Shown here: in pieces, positions 1 to 7,612 of the stretch
Layout of the letters: every line of letters begins with the position of its first letter
Position numbering within the stretch: the first letter of the stretch is position 1
Assembly (NCBI GenBank): GCA_902778985.1
Contig: CACYZS010000061.1
Location: 1-18,891, forward strand
DNA: 18,891 nt
DNA from: an uncultured Ruminococcus sp.
GTDB lineage: Bacteria > Bacillota > Clostridia > Oscillospirales > CAG-272
Reading direction: 5' to 3'
Program-made: the position numbers and the translations under genes
The notes under the pieces: model-generated
Databases searched by the model: none
Seen by the model: only the letters and a program-made list of their open reading frames with translations
Told to the model about the DNA's origin: nothing

Positions 1-1346
1 TGACAGCCCGGCTTTTATTTCCCGGCGCGACGCTCTGGTTTCTCGGGATCGGGGGCGTCGGTATGGCGGCGCTCGCGCGCCTTTCTTCTTTACGCGGCTT
101 CAAGGTCGCGGGGGAAGACAGACGGGACGAGGTGCGGGACGTTTTCGCGGGAACGGGGATAGTGGTCTATCCCGAGGGGAGCGGACTGCCCGCCGGCGTC
201 TCTGCCGTGATCTACACCGCGGCGGTATCGCCCGACCACCCGACGGTAAAGGCGTGTGAGGGTCGCGGGATCCCCCTGATCTCGCGCTCGGATCTGCTCG
301 CGTATCTGATGCGGGACTATCCGGTTCGCGTGACGGTGGCGGGCAGTCACGGCAAAACCACCGTGACGGGGATGCTCGATCTGATCTTTGCGCGGGCGGG
401 GCTTGCCCCCACGACGGTCTCCGGCGGGACGCTGACCGGCGGTTCGACCTACCGCGTCGGAGACGGGCAACTCTTCCTTGCCGAGGCGTGCGAGTATACC
501 GACTCGTTCCTTTCGTTTTCCCCGACGCACGCGTTGCTGCTCAATCTCGAACTCGACCACGTCGACTACTTTCCCGACTTCGCCGCCCTGTCGCGCTCGG
601 CAGGGAAATACCTTGCCGCGGCGGGGACGCGGATCGTGCCGCCGACCCTGACCGGGCTTACCGGAGCGGGGAAGACGCTGACCTTCTCGCAAACGGACGA
701 GGGTGCGGATCTGTTTGCCCGGGTGATCGACGAAACGTCGGGCGGGGTGAGGGCGGACCTGGTCTTCCGGGGAGAGCGTGCGGGGGAACTGTCGCTTTCG
801 ATCCCCGGGCGGCACAATCTTGCAAACGCGCTCGCCGCGATCACGGCGGCGGCTTCGGTCGGCGTGCCGATCAAGGTCGCATTGTCGGCGCTCTCCGACT
901 TCGCGCTCCCCGATCGCCGCCTGAGTTTGCGGGGGAGGTGGGGCGGCGCGCTCTGGTACGACGACTACGCCCACCATCCGAGCGAGATCGCCTCGTCGCT
1001 CTCGGCTCTGCGTCCGCTCTGCTCCGGGCGGCTGACCGTCGCGTTCCAGTCGCACACCTACTCGCGGACGAGGGCGGACTTATCCGGCTTCGCGTCGGCG
1101 CTCCGGGCGGCGGATCGGGTTCTCGTCCTGCCGATCTATCCGGCGCGCGAGACCGACGATCTCGGCGTCACAAACGGTACGCTTGCCAGGGCGATCGGGG
1201 AGAGCGCGGCGGCGGTCGACGGGTTTGAAGAGGCGGCAAAGATCATGAAAAAAGCCGCCCGCCCCGGCGACGTGAACGTCGTGATGGGGGCGGGTGACGT
1301 GAACAAGATCTTCGATTATTTGGGATCGTCAGCGTGGGAGACGTGA
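1..1346 (+). CDS. murC: UDP-N-acetylmuramate--L-alanine ligase (MurC), 5' end at or beyond the left edge
   Basis: This cytoplasmic Mur ligase adds L-alanine to UDP-MurNAc using ATP, the first peptide step of peptidoglycan synthesis. The reading frame is open to the left edge and encodes the N-terminal Rossmann motif GIGGVGM (about nt 44-65), so the ATG at 63 is inside the protein and is not the start. The window opens with TG followed by in-frame ACA GCC, so a start codon straddling the edge would give MTARLLFPGATLWFLGIGG and a protein of about 447 residues, normal for the family. Other signatures are the ATP loop GSHGKTT (about nt 341-361), EACEYTDSF, the NLELDHVDYF metal/ATP block, and the C-terminal DDYAHHPSEI and FQSHTYSRT motifs. 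The N-terminal region after the glycine loop is divergent (GEDRRDEV where GSD is common). The gene overlaps the 3' end of the convergent malic enzyme gene by 18 bp. Confidence 0.95.
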   Translation, partial: TARLLFPGATLWFLGIGGVGMAALARLSSLRGFKVAGEDRRDEVRDVFAGTGIVVYPEGSGLPAGVSAVIYTAAVSPDHPTVKACEGRGIPLISRSDLLAYLMRDYPVRVTVAGSHGKTTVTGMLDLIFARAGLAPTTVSGGTLTGGSTYRVGDGQLFLAEACEYTDSFLSFSPTHALLLNLELDHVDYFPDFAALSRSAGKYLAAAGTRIVPPTLTGLTGAGKTLTFSQTDEGADLFARVIDETSGGVRADLVFRGERAGELSLSIPGRHNLANALAAITAAASVGVPIKVALSALSDFALPDRRLSLRGRWGGALWYDDYAHHPSEIASSLSALRPLCSGRLTVAFQSHTYSRTRADLSGFASALRAADRVLVLPIYPARETDDLGVTNGTLARAIGESAAAVDGFEEAAKIMKKAARPGDVNVVMGAGDVNKIFDYLGSSAWET

Positions 1347-2507
1347 AACCCCCGTCTTTTTCGCCGCTTCGATGACGGCGTCGGCAACGGCGCGCGCCAC
1401 CCTCTTGTCGAGCGCGGACGGAATGACGTTGGTCTCGGACAGTTCGTTTTCGGGGATCAGCGACGCGATCGCAAAGGACGCGGCGGTCTTCATCTCCTCG
1501 TTGATCTTGGACGCGCGGCAGTCGAGGGCGCCGCGGAAGATACCGGGGAAGGCGAGCACGTTGTTGATCTGGTTGGGGTAGTCGCTGCGTCCGGTTCCGA
1601 CGATGCGCGCCCCGGCGGCTTTCGCCTCGTCGGGCATGATCTCGGGGGTCGGGTTCGCCATCGGGAAGACGATGGGATCGCGCGCCATCGAACCGATCAT
1701 TTCGGGGGTGACCGCGCCGGGGGCGGACACGCCGATCAGGACGTCGGCGCCCTTCGCCGCGTCGGCAAGCGTACCGCGCAGACCGCGGGGGTTGGTGATC
1801 TGCGCCATCTCGGCTTGCGCCGGGTTGAGCCAGGTCTCGTTCTTTTCGACGATGCCCGCCCGGTCGACCAAGATCAGTTCGCCGAGCCCCAGACGGAGCA
1901 GGTGACGTCCGATCGCGATCCCGGCGGAACCCGCGCCGTTGATGACGCATCTGACCTCGCCGATCTTCTTCTTTACGACCTTCAGGGCGTTGAGCAGCGC
2001 CGCGCCCACGACGACGGCGGTGCCGTGCTGATCGTCGTGAAAGACCGGGATGTCGCAGATCTCTTGCAGTCTCCGTTCGACTTCAAAACAGCGGGGCGCC
2101 GAAATGTCTTCGAGGTTGATCCCGCCGAACGAACCCGAAATATGGTAGATGGTCTTCACCAGTTCGTCGACGTCCTTGGTCTTGACGCAGATGGGGAAGG
2201 CGTCGACGTCGGCGAACGCCTTGAAGAGGGCGCATTTTCCTTCCATGACCGGCATTCCGGCTTCGGGACCGATGTCGCCGAGCCCGAGCACCGCCGTCCC
2301 GTCGGTGATGACCGCCACCAGATTCGAGCGGCGCGTCAGAGAATAGGAAAGTTCGGGATCCTTTTCAATCGCAAGACAGGGCTCCGCCACGCCGGGCGTG
2401 TACGCGACCGACAGATCGTGACGGTCGTTGATCTCGACGCGCGAGATCACCTCGATCTTGCCCCCCCATTTTTTGTGTGCTTCCAGTGATTCCTCTCTGA
2501 TGGTCAT
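1329..2507 (-). CDS. Malic enzyme, short bacterial type (392 aa)
   Basis: It oxidatively decarboxylates malate to pyruvate with NAD or NADP and a divalent metal, in the cytoplasm at the TCA/pyruvate junction. Visible family motifs are AYTPGVAEP (Tyr36 as catalytic Tyr), MEGKCALFK (Lys91 as catalytic Lys), LEDI (Glu133, Asp134), FHDDQHGTA (Asp158, Asp159) and the dinucleotide loop INGAGSAGIA (191-196). The length fits the short malic enzymes without a phosphotransacetylase tail. I chose the ATG at 2505-2507 because GGAGGGG lies just upstream on the minus strand and the family N-terminus begins about here. The frame is open further upstream, but that part encodes low-complexity Arg/Ser sequence and covers the promoter. 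Cofactor preference cannot be read from sequence with confidence. The gene converges on murC with overlapping stops and diverges from the CCA enzyme gene. Confidence 0.95.
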   Translation of the reverse strand: MTIREESLEAHKKWGGKIEVISRVEINDRHDLSVAYTPGVAEPCLAIEKDPELSYSLTRRSNLVAVITDGTAVLGLGDIGPEAGMPVMEGKCALFKAFADVDAFPICVKTKDVDELVKTIYHISGSFGGINLEDISAPRCFEVERRLQEICDIPVFHDDQHGTAVVVGAALLNALKVVKKKIGEVRCVINGAGSAGIAIGRHLLRLGLGELILVDRAGIVEKNETWLNPAQAEMAQITNPRGLRGTLADAAKGADVLIGVSAPGAVTPEMIGSMARDPIVFPMANPTPEIMPDEAKAAGARIVGTGRSDYPNQINNVLAFPGIFRGALDCRASKINEEMKTAASFAIASLIPENELSETNVIPSALDKRVARAVADAVIEAAKKTGVSRLPR

Positions 2508-2536
2508 AACGCCCCTCCGTGTTTTTTTCTCCGAAC

Positions 2537-2565
2537 AGTATAGCATACCGCGCCCGCTTTCGCAA
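2537..2565 (-). promoter_or_regulatory. Sigma-A-type promoter of the malic enzyme gene
   Basis: On the minus strand, TTGCGA (2560-2565) and TATACT (2537-2542) are separated by 17 bp, and TGC directly precedes the -10 hexamer (extended -10). It lies 30 bp upstream of the malic enzyme ATG. A 6-bp stem with a TCGC loop (2554-2569) covers the -35 and could be an operator. Confidence 0.75.
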
Positions 2566-2616
2566 GCGGTTTCTTTGAAAAAAAGCGAAAAAGCCGCGCC
2601 GGCGCACGAAAAGAAC

Positions 2617-2645
2617 TTGAAAAGCGGCGCTGAGTGTGCTATACT
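2617..2645 (+). promoter_or_regulatory. Sigma-A-type promoter of the CCA tRNA nucleotidyltransferase gene
   Basis: TTGAAA (2617-2622) and TATACT (2640-2645) have a 17-bp spacer, with an extended -10 (TGC before the hexamer). The ATG of the gene is 29 bp downstream. A perfect 10-bp palindrome GCGCCGGCGC (2596-2605) sits just upstream of the -35. This promoter points away from the malic enzyme promoter, about 50 bp from it. Confidence 0.8.
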
Positions 2646-2674
2646 GTAAAAAACGCCGAAAGGAGAGTGACGGA

Positions 2675-3886
2675 ATGGACTTTCCGATCCCCGCGGGCTG
2701 CCTTGCTCTGTGCCGGCGGCTGGCGTCGTGCGGCTATCCCGCTCACCTCGTCGGCGGCTGCGTCCGCGACCTCTGCCGCGGCGTTTCTCCCCACGACTAC
2801 GACCTGACCACATCCGCCACCCCGGACGAGATGAAACGCGCCTTTTCGGGCTACCGCGTGATCGAGACCGGGATCGCGCACGGCACCCTGACGGTGCTCT
2901 CCGACGGCGCGCCCTACGAGGTGACGACCTACCGGATCGACGGCGACTATTCCGACGGCAGACACCCCGACGCCGTGACCTTCACCCGCTCGCTTGAAGA
3001 GGATCTTGCCCGCCGCGATTTCACGGTCAACGCGATGGCGTACTCCCCCGACGAGGGGTTGACCGATCCCTTCGGGGGACAAGCCGATCTTGCTTCCCGC
3101 CTGCTCCGCGCGGTCGGGGAACCCGAACGCCGGTTTTCGGAGGACGCGCTCCGGATCCTGCGGGCGCTCCGCTTCTCTTCGACGCTCGGTTTTGCGATCG
3201 AGCCGAAGACCGCCGCCGCGCTCCGCTCCCTTGCCCCGACCGTTTGCCGCGTCTCGCCCGAACGGATCCGGGAGGAACTTTTGAAACTGCTCTCGGGCAA
3301 TTCGTCAAGGGACGTTTTGCTTGCCTACCGCGACGTACTTTTCGCCGCTCTGCCCGCCCTTGCCCCGATCGGGGAGAACTGGGACGAAGCGGCGACCGCC
3401 GCTTCGCGGCTTTCGCACGATCCGACGCTTGCCCTCGCCGCCCTCGCCCGCTCTCTCGGGGAAGAGGGGACCGCCGCCCTGTTCCGCACGCTGAAAACCG
3501 ATCGGAAGAGCGAAAAGCGCGCTTCGCGCGCCGTCGCGGCGTATTACGCGGGACCGCCGACCGACCTTGCGTCCGCGGGATCCTTCGTCGTCGATTTCGG
3601 GGAGATCGCGGTGCGCGACGCCGCGTCGCTTGCCGGGGCTTACGGAGACCCGAAAGCCGCCGAGGTGAAGGGAATCCTTGACGGGTTCTTCGCGACCGGA
3701 CGCCCGACTACGCTTGGCGCGCTTGCCGTCCGGGGCGACGATCTGACCTCTCTCGGGATTCCCGAGGGGCCGGGACTGAAAGAGACGCTCGCGGCGCTGC
3801 TCGAGTCCGCCGCGAGAGGGGAGATCCCGAACGAACGGGACGCCCTGCTCGCCCTTGCCGCACGGCTTCAAACCGCAAACCAGTAA
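2675..3886 (+). CDS. cca: CCA tRNA nucleotidyltransferase / poly(A) polymerase family (class II), 403 aa
   Basis: The enzyme likely adds or repairs the 3' CCA end of tRNAs from CTP and ATP without a nucleic acid template. The N-terminal nucleotidyltransferase head shows HLVGGCVRD (24-32), the metal-binding DYD (Asp41, Asp43), VTTYRIDGDYSDGRHPD (83-99) and RRDFTVNAMAY (113-123). The neck follows with SEDALRILRALRFS (155-168), which contains the EDxxR nucleotide-selecting motif. The C-terminal half is Ala/Leu-rich and helical, as in the family. The start is the ATG at 2675, 9 nt after AGGAG at 2661. An in-frame upstream start near 2636 would lie inside the -10 box, so it is rejected. The sequence does not fully separate a CCA-adding enzyme from a poly(A) polymerase or a split CC/A-adding enzyme. 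CCA addition is the likelier role because I see no other candidate here. Confidence 0.9.
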   Translation: MDFPIPAGCLALCRRLASCGYPAHLVGGCVRDLCRGVSPHDYDLTTSATPDEMKRAFSGYRVIETGIAHGTLTVLSDGAPYEVTTYRIDGDYSDGRHPDAVTFTRSLEEDLARRDFTVNAMAYSPDEGLTDPFGGQADLASRLLRAVGEPERRFSEDALRILRALRFSSTLGFAIEPKTAAALRSLAPTVCRVSPERIREELLKLLSGNSSRDVLLAYRDVLFAALPALAPIGENWDEAATAASRLSHDPTLALAALARSLGEEGTAALFRTLKTDRKSEKRASRAVAAYYAGPPTDLASAGSFVVDFGEIAVRDAASLAGAYGDPKAAEVKGILDGFFATGRPTTLGALAVRGDDLTSLGIPEGPGLKETLAALLESAARGEIPNERDALLALAARLQTANQ

Positions 3887-3937
3887 AACCCCCGGAAACG
3901 GGAGCAAATACACAGGAAGACCAAAGGAGAAACCACG

Positions 3938-4537
3938 TTGAACATCGTATGCCTTGACATGGAAGGGGTACTCGTCCCCGAGATCTGGATCGCCTTTTCC
4001 CGCGCGACCGGGATCGAAGAACTGAAACGCACCACGCGCGACGAACCCGACTACGACAAACTGATGAAGTTCCGGCTCGCGATCCTGAAGGAGCACAAAC
4101 TCGGGCTGAACGAGATCAAAAAAGTCATTTCCGGGATCGATCCGTTCCCGGGCGCAAAGGAGTTTCTCGACGCTCTGCGCAAGAAGACGCAGGTGCTGAT
4201 CCTCTCGGATACCTTCGAGCAGTTCGCCGCGCCCCTGATGGAGAAACTCGGGATGCCGACCCTCTTCTGCAATACGCTTGAGGTTGCACCGGACGGGGAG
4301 ATCACCGGCTACCGGATGCGGATCGCCAACTCCAAACTCTCGACCGTCCGCGCTCTGCAGTCGATCGGGTTCGAGACCATCGCCGCGGGCGACAGTTTCA
4401 ACGACCTCGGTATGATCCGCGCGAGCAAGGCGGGCTTCCTGTTCCGCTCGACCGAAAAGATCAAGGCGGACAACCCCGACCTCGCCGCTTTCGAGGAGTT
4501 TCCCGACCTGCTCGACGCCATTTCTTCGACACTCTGA
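3938..4537 (+). CDS. thrH: ThrH-family phosphoserine phosphatase / homoserine phosphotransferase (199 aa)
   Basis: This HAD-superfamily cytoplasmic enzyme closely resembles Pseudomonas ThrH, which hydrolyses phosphoserine and can move the phosphate to homoserine, linking serine and threonine synthesis. HAD motif I is CLDMEGVLVPEIW (Asp7 as nucleophile, Glu9 in place of the usual second Asp, a ThrH hallmark). Motif II is LILSDTF (Ser90, Asp91). Lys133 is a candidate motif III lysine, and motif IV is AAGDSFND (Asp152, Asp156). The length matches the family. Translation starts at a TTG codon, supported by AGGAG at 3925-3929 with an 8-nt spacer and by the HAD motif starting six residues in. It lies 51 bp after the CCA enzyme gene without an obvious promoter of its own, so read-through is likely. 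A strong terminator follows. Confidence 0.93.
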   Translation: MNIVCLDMEGVLVPEIWIAFSRATGIEELKRTTRDEPDYDKLMKFRLAILKEHKLGLNEIKKVISGIDPFPGAKEFLDALRKKTQVLILSDTFEQFAAPLMEKLGMPTLFCNTLEVAPDGEITGYRMRIANSKLSTVRALQSIGFETIAAGDSFNDLGMIRASKAGFLFRSTEKIKADNPDLAAFEEFPDLLDAISSTL

Positions 4538-4557
4538 TCCCACCCGAAAACGAAACT

Positions 4558-4597
4558 GCGCCGACCGCGAAAACGCGGTCGGCGCTTGCTTTTTTTC
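4558..4597 (+). terminator. Rho-independent terminator after thrH
   Basis: A perfect 12-bp GC-rich stem (4558-4569 with 4574-4585) closes an AAAA loop and is followed by TTGC and a run of seven T (4590-4596). It ends the CCA enzyme/thrH transcript. The complementary strand has TTT and TTTT tracts after the same stem, so it may also stop transcription coming from the convergent licC-like gene. Confidence 0.93.
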
Positions 4598-4627
4598 AAA
4601 CCGCCCCCCGAAGAGAGAGCAGGGGAT

Positions 4628-5518
4628 TTACCGGATCCGGTAGGTCTCGTCGAGTTTCTGCAGTTCGGCGAAGGTGTCGATCTCGCAGATGTCTTCAAAA
4701 CGGCACTCGCGCACCCCGACCTTGTAGTCCGAGATGTGGTTTTCAAGCGGCACCTGATCCCAGAAGCGTTCCTTGCCTCCCGGGGCGTTGAAGTCCTCTT
4801 CAAGTTGCCGTCCGAGCCGCGCGCCGTCCTCTGCGTTCCAGTAGGAGATGCCGACGATCTGGTAGCAGTCGGTGCCGCCGATCCCGATCTTGGTGACGAT
4901 CCCCTTCTTGGTTTGCAGGCACCAGTCGTCGGTGCGCTCCATCGGGATCCCGAGGTAGTTCGAGCGGTACTGGTACTTGGTGATCAGCGCGGGATTGTAG
5001 AGCAGAAGATCGGCTTCGCAAATATAAGCGTTCTCGAGGAAGTGCCGCGCGACGAGGGCGGACGAGATGTTGTTCGCTTCCATGTAGAGCGGGTTGTCGA
5101 TGAAGACGATGTTCGGGTATTTCGGGAGCAGTTGATTGAATTGATCCGCGAGGTAGCCGCGCACGACGTAGATCTCCTCGATCCCGACCGAAACGATCGC
5201 GTCGAGCAGCGAGTCGATGATGCGTTTTCCCTTGACGCGCACCAGCGGTTTCGGGGTGTTCAGCGTGATGGGAACCAGCCGCGTTCCGAACCCGGCGGCA
5301 AGGAATACCGCCCGCTTCACGCGGTAGGGTTCGAGGGCGGCAAGACCCGCCTCGGTGATCGCTCCGTCGGCGACCAGTCCTTTCGCCGTCAGTTCCGACA
5401 CGGTCTTGTTGATCATGCCGAGCGAGATGTTCGCGCCGCTCGCAAGGGCGCGTTGGGAGAGCGGGCGTTTCGCCGCTTCCAGGGCAGTCAGTACGTCAAA
5501 TTCTTTTTCGGTCAGCAT
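4628..5518 (-). CDS. licC: Winged-helix domain fused to LicC-like CTP:phosphocholine cytidylyltransferase (296 aa)
   Basis: Residues 1-65 look like a MarR/ROK-type winged helix (FDVLTALEAAKRPLSQRALA, then a recognition-helix-like SLGMINKTVSEL and a wing ending GAITEAG). Residues 67-296 form a nucleotidyltransferase of the LicC type, which makes CDP-choline from CTP and phosphocholine for decoration of surface polymers. Supporting motifs are RAVFLAAGFGTRLVP (69-83), TPKPLVRVKGK (88-98), the metal-site CEAD before LLLYNP (167-176) and the C-terminal EIDT (279-282). I chose the ATG at 5516-5518 because AAGGA lies 8 nt upstream. An in-frame TTG at 5560 lacks that support. No choline kinase (licA), choline transporter (licB) or LicD transferase is visible in the window, so the choline assignment rests on the enzyme family. 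Another pyrophosphorylase substrate is possible. Confidence 0.85.
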   Translation of the reverse strand: MLTEKEFDVLTALEAAKRPLSQRALASGANISLGMINKTVSELTAKGLVADGAITEAGLAALEPYRVKRAVFLAAGFGTRLVPITLNTPKPLVRVKGKRIIDSLLDAIVSVGIEEIYVVRGYLADQFNQLLPKYPNIVFIDNPLYMEANNISSALVARHFLENAYICEADLLLYNPALITKYQYRSNYLGIPMERTDDWCLQTKKGIVTKIGIGGTDCYQIVGISYWNAEDGARLGRQLEEDFNAPGGKERFWDQVPLENHISDYKVGVRECRFEDICEIDTFAELQKLDETYRIR

Positions 5519-5526
5519 TGCGTTTT

Positions 5527-5531
5527 TCCTT
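5527..5531 (-). promoter_or_regulatory. Ribosome binding site deciding the licC-like start
   Basis: On the minus strand GGAAGGA lies 8 nt before the ATG at 5516-5518. It selects this start over the longer TTG-initiated frame from 5560. Confidence 0.7.
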
Positions 5532-5586
5532 CCGTTTTTCTCCGCCGGTTGGTTTCGCAAAGCGGAGAAACACCCCTTTGGGCGTT

Positions 5587-5623
5587 CAAACGTTCACGAT
5601 TGTAGCACAAAATTGAACGTTTG
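5587..5623. repeat. 10-bp perfect inverted repeat over the licC-like promoter, candidate operator
   Basis: CAAACGTTCA at 5587-5596 is repeated in inverted form as TGAACGTTTG at 5614-5623, with 17 bp between the arms. Each arm contains the palindrome AACGTT. A related CGTTCAAAC occurs at 5583-5591 and again at 5647-5655. The arms bracket the -10 and touch the -35 of the licC-like promoter. The encoded protein has its own winged-helix domain, which makes autoregulation plausible, but that link is inference. Confidence 0.6.
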
Positions 5624-5627
5624 TCAA
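5599..5627 (-). promoter_or_regulatory. Consensus-like promoter of the licC-like gene
   Basis: On the minus strand TTGACA (5622-5627, perfect consensus) and TACAAT (5599-5604) are separated by exactly 17 bp. A 10-bp inverted repeat overlaps the -35 and lies just downstream of the -10, which is the geometry of a repressed promoter. Confidence 0.85.
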
Positions 5628-5688
5628 TGGTAAAATGTGCTTTTTCCGTTCAAACTGCGGTCGAACACACTTTTTTTCGCTTCCGGTC

Positions 5689-5717
5689 TTTACTTTTCGC
5701 GCGTAAAATGATATAAT
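5689..5717 (+). promoter_or_regulatory. Promoter of the AlkP-superfamily membrane protein gene
   Basis: TTTACT (5689-5694) and TATAAT (5712-5717, perfect consensus) have a 17-bp spacer and an extended -10 (TGA before the hexamer). The ATG at 5756 is 38 bp downstream. This is the only strong plus-strand promoter I see before the long co-directional run that reaches the right edge. Confidence 0.8.
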
Positions 5718-5755
5718 AGGCAAGAATAAAGATTAAAGCGAGGACGTCTTGTAAA

Positions 5756-7597
5756 ATGGAACCCAACACCCAAGAAACCGCTGCGCCCGTCCAAAAAAAG
5801 AAGCGCCAGGCGACGGCGGGCGAAAAACTTGCCTTTCTCTGGCACGACAAACGCAACTGGAAGCAACGGCTGTTCAACGCCCTTCCGGTGTCGTTTGCCG
5901 TCGCTTATACCTTCTGCCTCTTCCAACCGCTTGAGGTCTTCATCAAGAACAACAGTTTTCTCCCGTTCGGGATCAAGACCCTGACCCCGTCGCTGATCCT
6001 CCTCGCGCTCGGCGTTTTCGTCGGGCTCGGAGCGGTCCTGACGCTTCTGCGCGGCAAGATCCACAACGCGTTCGTGTCGCTCTCGGTCGGCTTTTTGATC
6101 TGCGGGTATCTCCAATGCAACCTGCTCAATATCGACCACGGGACCCTCGACGGCTCCAACGTTTCCTGGCACGACTACCGCGTGAAAACCGTGTTGAACC
6201 TGATCCTCTGGGTGGTTTTGATCCTGCTCCCGTTTTTGACCCACTACCTGTTCCCGAAGATCTGGAAGTACGCCGCCCGCGCGATCTCCGCGCTGCTCGT
6301 CGTGGCGCAGACGGTCGCCCTGATCGTGATGCTCGCAACGTCCGATTCGCTCTACGACAACTCGCAGAACGGATATCTCAAACGCGAGGGGATCTACGAC
6401 GTTTCGGAAAACAATAACGTGGTCGTCTTCCTGCTCGACCGTTTCGACAACAAGTACGCCGACGCGATCCTTGAAGCCGAGCCGGAACTCGAAACCGAAC
6501 TCGGCGGCTTCACCTTCTATTATTCGCGCACCTATCCCTCGGTCGCCTACCTGCTCACCGGCGTCAAGACCGACTATTCGGTCAAGCCCCGCGAGTATCT
6601 GGAAAACGCCTTTACGACTTCGTCCTTCCTTTCCGCGCTCCGCGAAGGGGGCGTCGAGGCGCGGGTTTACACCGACGTCCCGTACACGATCGGGAACGCC
6701 GAGTGGCTGATCGGTACGGTCGAAAACGCCGCGCCGCCGATGGAACTCCCCCCGAAGGGACGGATCCTTTCGGCGATGATGATCCTCTCGTCCTACCGCT
6801 GGACGCCCGAGGCGCTGAAACCCTACTTCCACTACTACACCAACGACTATTTTACCTACGTCTACGACGATCCGAACGCCAAATACGACGTGTATTCGAG
6901 CGACGACGTCCGCTTCCGCGCAGACCTGGTCAGCCAAGGGCTGACGGTTCGGGACAACGCCAAGACCTACCTGTTCTACCACCTGTCGGGTTCCCACGAA
7001 CCCTACTACATGGACGCCGCCGGCAACCGCGCCGAGTTCCCGACCGACAAGGAAGGGAAGCGCGAAGGACTGCTCCAGCAGACGCGGGGCGACGTCGGCA
7101 CGCTGCTGCTCTATATCGAACAACTCAAAGCGAAGGGACTGTACGATCAAACGACCATCATCGTGACCGCCGACCACGGCAGAACCGGGACCATCACCGA
7201 CCTCGAACACGCATACGAAATCGAAAACGTCCTGACAGGCGAACCCGATACCGGCGAACGCGTCCCGGTTCTGATGATCAAGCCGGCGGGCGCCGATCCG
7301 ACCGTACCGCTTGCCCGTTCGCAAAAGCAACTCTCCCACGAGAACCTCTGCCCGACCATCCTCGAGGCGCTCGGGCTCGACCATTCCGCCGTCGGCAGAT
7401 CGGTCAACGACGTCGGCGAGAACGAAGAGGTCGTCCGCTACTTCTACATGAACGGCGCGAAAGCCAACCGCTCGACCGCGTCCCGCGACTGGAACCTGAT
7501 CACGTATCGGATCGTCGGCGACGCCAACGATTTTGCCAACTGGGAGAAGATCGATACCAGACGGATCGAGTTTCCCTACTACGACAGCAGCCGCTGA
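5756..7597 (+). CDS. Membrane-bound alkaline phosphatase/sulfatase-superfamily enzyme, probable surface-polymer transferase (613 aa)
   Basis: A charged cytoplasmic N-terminus is followed by about five membrane segments (roughly 40-62, 75-98, 104-123, 144-166, 174-194) and then a large extracytoplasmic catalytic domain. The layout resembles LtaS-type phosphoglycerol and phosphoethanolamine transferases. Superfamily metal and catalytic positions are visible: FLLDRFD (Asp228), TYPSVAYLLTG with Ser262 (or Thr260) where the nucleophile is expected, LSGSHEPY, VTADHGRTG (Asp473, His474) and LSHENLCPTILEALG (His528). The N-terminal part does not match LtaS itself. The substrate is not readable: transfer of phosphoglycerol, phosphoethanolamine or phosphocholine to a wall polymer or glycolipid are candidates, and a sulfatase is less likely because I see no CxPSR motif. 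It diverges from the licC-like gene across a shared intergenic region. GAGGA is 11 nt before the ATG, a slightly long spacer. Confidence 0.8.
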   Translation: MEPNTQETAAPVQKKKRQATAGEKLAFLWHDKRNWKQRLFNALPVSFAVAYTFCLFQPLEVFIKNNSFLPFGIKTLTPSLILLALGVFVGLGAVLTLLRGKIHNAFVSLSVGFLICGYLQCNLLNIDHGTLDGSNVSWHDYRVKTVLNLILWVVLILLPFLTHYLFPKIWKYAARAISALLVVAQTVALIVMLATSDSLYDNSQNGYLKREGIYDVSENNNVVVFLLDRFDNKYADAILEAEPELETELGGFTFYYSRTYPSVAYLLTGVKTDYSVKPREYLENAFTTSSFLSALREGGVEARVYTDVPYTIGNAEWLIGTVENAAPPMELPPKGRILSAMMILSSYRWTPEALKPYFHYYTNDYFTYVYDDPNAKYDVYSSDDVRFRADLVSQGLTVRDNAKTYLFYHLSGSHEPYYMDAAGNRAEFPTDKEGKREGLLQQTRGDVGTLLLYIEQLKAKGLYDQTTIIVTADHGRTGTITDLEHAYEIENVLTGEPDTGERVPVLMIKPAGADPTVPLARSQKQLSHENLCPTILEALGLDHSAVGRSVNDVGENEEVVRYFYMNGAKANRSTASRDWNLITYRIVGDANDFANWEKIDTRRIEFPYYDSSR

Positions 7598-7612
7598 TCC
7601 GAAAGGATAGAG

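Noticed and set aside
63..65. ATG at 63 as the murC start
   Set aside because: It is the Met within the conserved GIGGVGM nucleotide-binding motif, and the frame is open and family-like to the left edge.
2554..2576. Stem with following TTTCTTT as a plus-strand terminator
   Set aside because: The stem is only 6 bp, the T tract is interrupted, and no plus-strand transcript needs to end there. It lies on the malic enzyme -35 and fits better as a possible operator or chance palindrome.
2508..2813. Upstream extension of the malic enzyme frame
   Set aside because: The extra residues are low-complexity and would cover the malic enzyme promoter and the divergent promoter and start of the CCA enzyme gene. 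The ATG at 2507 has a strong Shine-Dalgarno.
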